This document shows positions 6,418 through 8,000 of a DNA stretch of 8,000 nt, one piece after another. The DNA comes from Deltaproteobacteria bacterium (GTDB taxonomy: Bacteria; Desulfobacterota; Desulfuromonadia; Geobacterales; Pseudopelobacteraceae). Where the stretch lies: assembly GCA_030654645.1 (NCBI GenBank), contig JAURXC010000101.1, positions 1-8,000 on the forward strand, read 5' to 3'. The notes below the pieces were generated by a model. It was given only the letters and a program-made list of their open reading frames with translations, was not told the origin of the DNA and made no database searches. The translations under genes and the position numbers were made by a program. How positions within the stretch are numbered: position 1 is the first letter of the stretch; each line of letters starts with the position of its first letter.

Positions 6418-7043
6418 CAGCGTTGCGCCAGTGCCAGTTTCAGCGCCAGCCCGGCAAAGATCGCCGCTGCGGCGCGATTGAGCACCCGCTGGGCAAAGGC
6501 GGATTGCCGGAAACGCTCCCCAAGGGTTCCGGCCAGGATGCTGATCAGACCGAAGACGATGATCGTGGCGAATATGAATACCCCTCCCAGCAGCGCCAGC
6601 TGCCATGACAGCACCCCCCTGGCCGGGTCGGCGAACTGCGGCAGAAAGGCCAGGAAGAAGATCGATACCTTGGGATTGCTGATGTTCATGATTATGCCCC
6701 TACGGTAAAGGCTCCCGGCGCCCAGTTTCTCCTCTGCCGCAGCCGGCTCGCCCGTGGTGCCGGCCCGGAAGGCCTGCCAGGCCAGGTACAGCAGGTATCC
6801 GGCTCCGGCGAATTTGAGCAGCATGAAAGCCGCCGCCGATGCCTTGAAAACCGCAGCCAGCCCGAAGGTCACCGCCGCGGTATGGAACAGCAGCCCGGTG
6901 CAGAGGCCCAGCGTGACCAGCAGGCCGGCCTTGCGCCCATGCTGCGCCGACTGGGTCATCACGAACAGGTTGTCCGGGCCGGGGGAGAGCGCCAGCAAGA
7001 TAGAAGTCGTAAAAAACATCAGCAGTATCCTGGATTCGATCAT
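6417..7043 (-). CDS. LysE/RhtB-family exporter
   Basis: A 208-aa integral inner-membrane protein of the LysE/RhtB superfamily, which exports amino acids or related metabolites. The family signature near the end of the first membrane segment is LSPGPDNLFVMTQS (19-32). Further hydrophobic segments lie at about 39-62, 70-92, 113-137, 144-170 and 186-206, giving roughly six in all. The cytoplasmic loop between segments 3 and 4 (about 93-112) is Ala/Glu-rich, and MNISNPKVSIFF (119-130) is a second family motif. Substrate cannot be told from sequence. The ATG at 7043 has CAGGA seven bases upstream. It is the first gene of a two-gene unit with rsmI and diverges from the rRNA methyltransferase gene at 7203. 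The pairing with rsmI is not obviously functional. Confidence 0.9.
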   Translation of the reverse strand: MIESRILLMFFTTSILLALSPGPDNLFVMTQSAQHGRKAGLLVTLGLCTGLLFHTAAVTFGLAAVFKASAAAFMLLKFAGAGYLLYLAWQAFRAGTTGEPAAAEEKLGAGSLYRRGIIMNISNPKVSIFFLAFLPQFADPARGVLSWQLALLGGVFIFATIIVFGLISILAGTLGERFRQSAFAQRVLNRAAAAIFAGLALKLALAQR

Positions 7044-7114
7044 GGGTGTATCCTGTGTGGAGTGTTGTGAAGCGTTGCCGGCAACTCGATAGGGGCTGTA
7101 ATTTCCGTGATAAT

Positions 7115-7144
7115 GGTGTACAAGGGATTGCCGTTGGCTGTCAA
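7115..7144 (-). promoter_or_regulatory. Candidate promoter for lysE-rsmI
   Basis: A perfect TTGACA (7144-7139) lies on the minus strand about 95 bases upstream of the exporter start. The best -10 at 18-base spacing is TACACC (7120-7115), which matches the consensus at only three positions. The -35 is convincing and the -10 is not. Confidence 0.3.
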
Positions 7145-7163
7145 GTCCGATGGCCGGAATAAT
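7134..7163 (+). promoter_or_regulatory. Candidate promoter for the RlmI-type gene
   Basis: TTGGCT (7134-7139) and AATAAT (7158-7163) are separated by 18 bases on the plus strand. Transcription would begin near 7170, giving a leader of about 33 bases. The -35 shares base 7139 with the -35 of the opposite-strand candidate, so the two promoters would compete. Box scores are moderate. Confidence 0.35.
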
Positions 7164-7202
7164 TCAAATCTTGCAGCTGGTTGCAACATAAGAGGACCCA
7201 TG

Positions 7203-8000
7203 ATGACCAGAATTACGCTCAATAAAAACGAAGACCGCCGCATCAAATCCGGCCACCCCTGGGTGTTCAGCAACGAGATCCGCGAGGTCTCCGGCGAGCG
7301 GACAGCCGGGATTGCGGCTGAACTGTTTGATTCGGCGGGCGGTTTCATCGGCGTCGGCCATTATAATCCCCATTCGCTGATTGCCTTCCGGCTCGTTTCG
7401 CGAAAGAGGGATGACATCGATTCGGTGGAGTTCTTCGTGCAGCGCATCGCCGCCGCGCTGGCCCACCGCCGGACCCTGTACCCGGACATGGGCACCTTCA
7501 GGGCGGTCTACGGCGAGAGTGATTTCCTGCCGGGGCTGGTGGTGGATAAATATGGTGACTGTCTGTCGCTGCAGCTGCTTTCGGCCGGGATGGACAGCCG
7601 TCGCGAACAGATCGTGGCAGCGCTGCGGCGGCTGTTAGAGCCGGCCGGGATCATCGCCCGCAACGACGTGGGGGTGCGAAACCTGGAAGGGCTGGACGAA
7701 AAGATCGAACTTTTGTGGGGCGAGATCCCGGAAACGGTCGAGATGGAAGAGAACGGGCTGCGTTTCGGGGTCAACCTGAGGGAAGGGCAGAAAACCGGCG
7801 GCTTCCTGGACCAGAAACAGAACCACCTGCTGCTCAAGGAACTCTGCGCCGGGAAGGACGTGCTGGACTGCTTCTGCTATACCGGCAGCTGGGCCGTGCA
7901 TGCCGCCTCGTTCGGCGCCAGGTCGGCGCTGGGGCTGGACATCTCGGCCCGGGCCGTGGCACTGGCGGCCGGCAACGCCCGGCTGAACGGTGTGCAGGAC
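7203..8000 (+). CDS. rlmI: RlmI-type 23S rRNA (cytosine-C5)-methyltransferase, 3' end outside window
   Basis: The first 266 residues of a class I SAM-dependent methyltransferase of the COG1092/YccW type; E. coli RlmI methylates C1962 of 23S rRNA. An N-terminal PUA-like RNA-binding domain (about 1-70) has LNKNEDRRIKSGHPWVFSNEI and GHYNPHSLIAFR (52-63). The central domain has YGESDFLPGLVVDKYGD (103-119). The catalytic domain begins with FGVNLREGQKTGGFLDQ (188-204), and the SAM motif I is VLDCFCYTGSWAVHAA (220-235) with acidic D246. The NPP motif and remaining catalytic part lie beyond 8000; full length should be near 390-400 aa. Two consecutive ATGs occur at 7200 and 7203; 7203 is chosen because AGAGGA (7191-7196) is six bases before it and only three before the other. 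A related family member with another target cytosine cannot be excluded. Confidence 0.88.
   Translation, partial: MTRITLNKNEDRRIKSGHPWVFSNEIREVSGERTAGIAAELFDSAGGFIGVGHYNPHSLIAFRLVSRKRDDIDSVEFFVQRIAAALAHRRTLYPDMGTFRAVYGESDFLPGLVVDKYGDCLSLQLLSAGMDSRREQIVAALRRLLEPAGIIARNDVGVRNLEGLDEKIELLWGEIPETVEMEENGLRFGVNLREGQKTGGFLDQKQNHLLLKELCAGKDVLDCFCYTGSWAVHAASFGARSALGLDISARAVALAAGNARLNGVQD

Noticed and set aside
6418..6606. N-terminal extension of RsmI to ATG 6606.
   Set aside because: The extra 63 residues are an out-of-frame reading of the exporter gene; the family N-terminus begins at ATG 6417.

Overview
The window looks like chromosomal DNA from a GC-rich Gram-negative bacterium. The combination of ugd, uxs, an FtsB-like gene, a small Cys-rich protein gene, argS and a SPOR-domain gene, together with protein sequence style, suggests a Desulfuromonadota/Geobacter-like organism. 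That placement is inference from memory of the families, not a database result. Coding density is high. No insertion sequence, CRISPR array or prophage gene is visible.

Layout, left to right. Positions 1-178 hold a promoter and the 5' half of an initiator tRNA (tRNA-fMet) on the minus strand. The tRNA sequence stops being tRNA exactly at the end of the anticodon loop, and a weak terminator for the preceding genes sits just upstream of its promoter. Positions 190-5504 are a tight minus-strand cluster, transcribed ugd, uxs, ftsB/divIC-like, a 56-aa Cys-rich protein, argS, SPOR-domain protein. The junctions are 2 nt, 4 nt, 56 nt, an ATGA overlap and 10 nt, so an operon is likely. Positions 5575-7043 hold a second minus-strand pair, a LysE/RhtB-type exporter followed by rsmI with a TGATG overlap. 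Positions 7044-7202 are a divergent intergenic region. From 7203 the plus strand carries an RlmI-type rRNA methyltransferase gene that runs off the right edge.

How the genes fit together. Ugd oxidises UDP-glucose to UDP-glucuronate and Uxs decarboxylates that to UDP-xylose, so the first two genes form a complete two-step route to a sugar donor for surface polysaccharide. The FtsB-like and SPOR proteins are both small bitopic membrane proteins of the kind used at the division septum. ArgS supplies arginyl-tRNA. The right-hand genes are translation-related (16S and 23S rRNA methylation) plus an exporter.

Most of the window is ordinary housekeeping DNA. The two places that deserve attention are the broken tRNA-fMet with an apparently intact promoter at the left edge, and the unrecognised five-cysteine small protein gene that ends in an ATGA overlap with argS.
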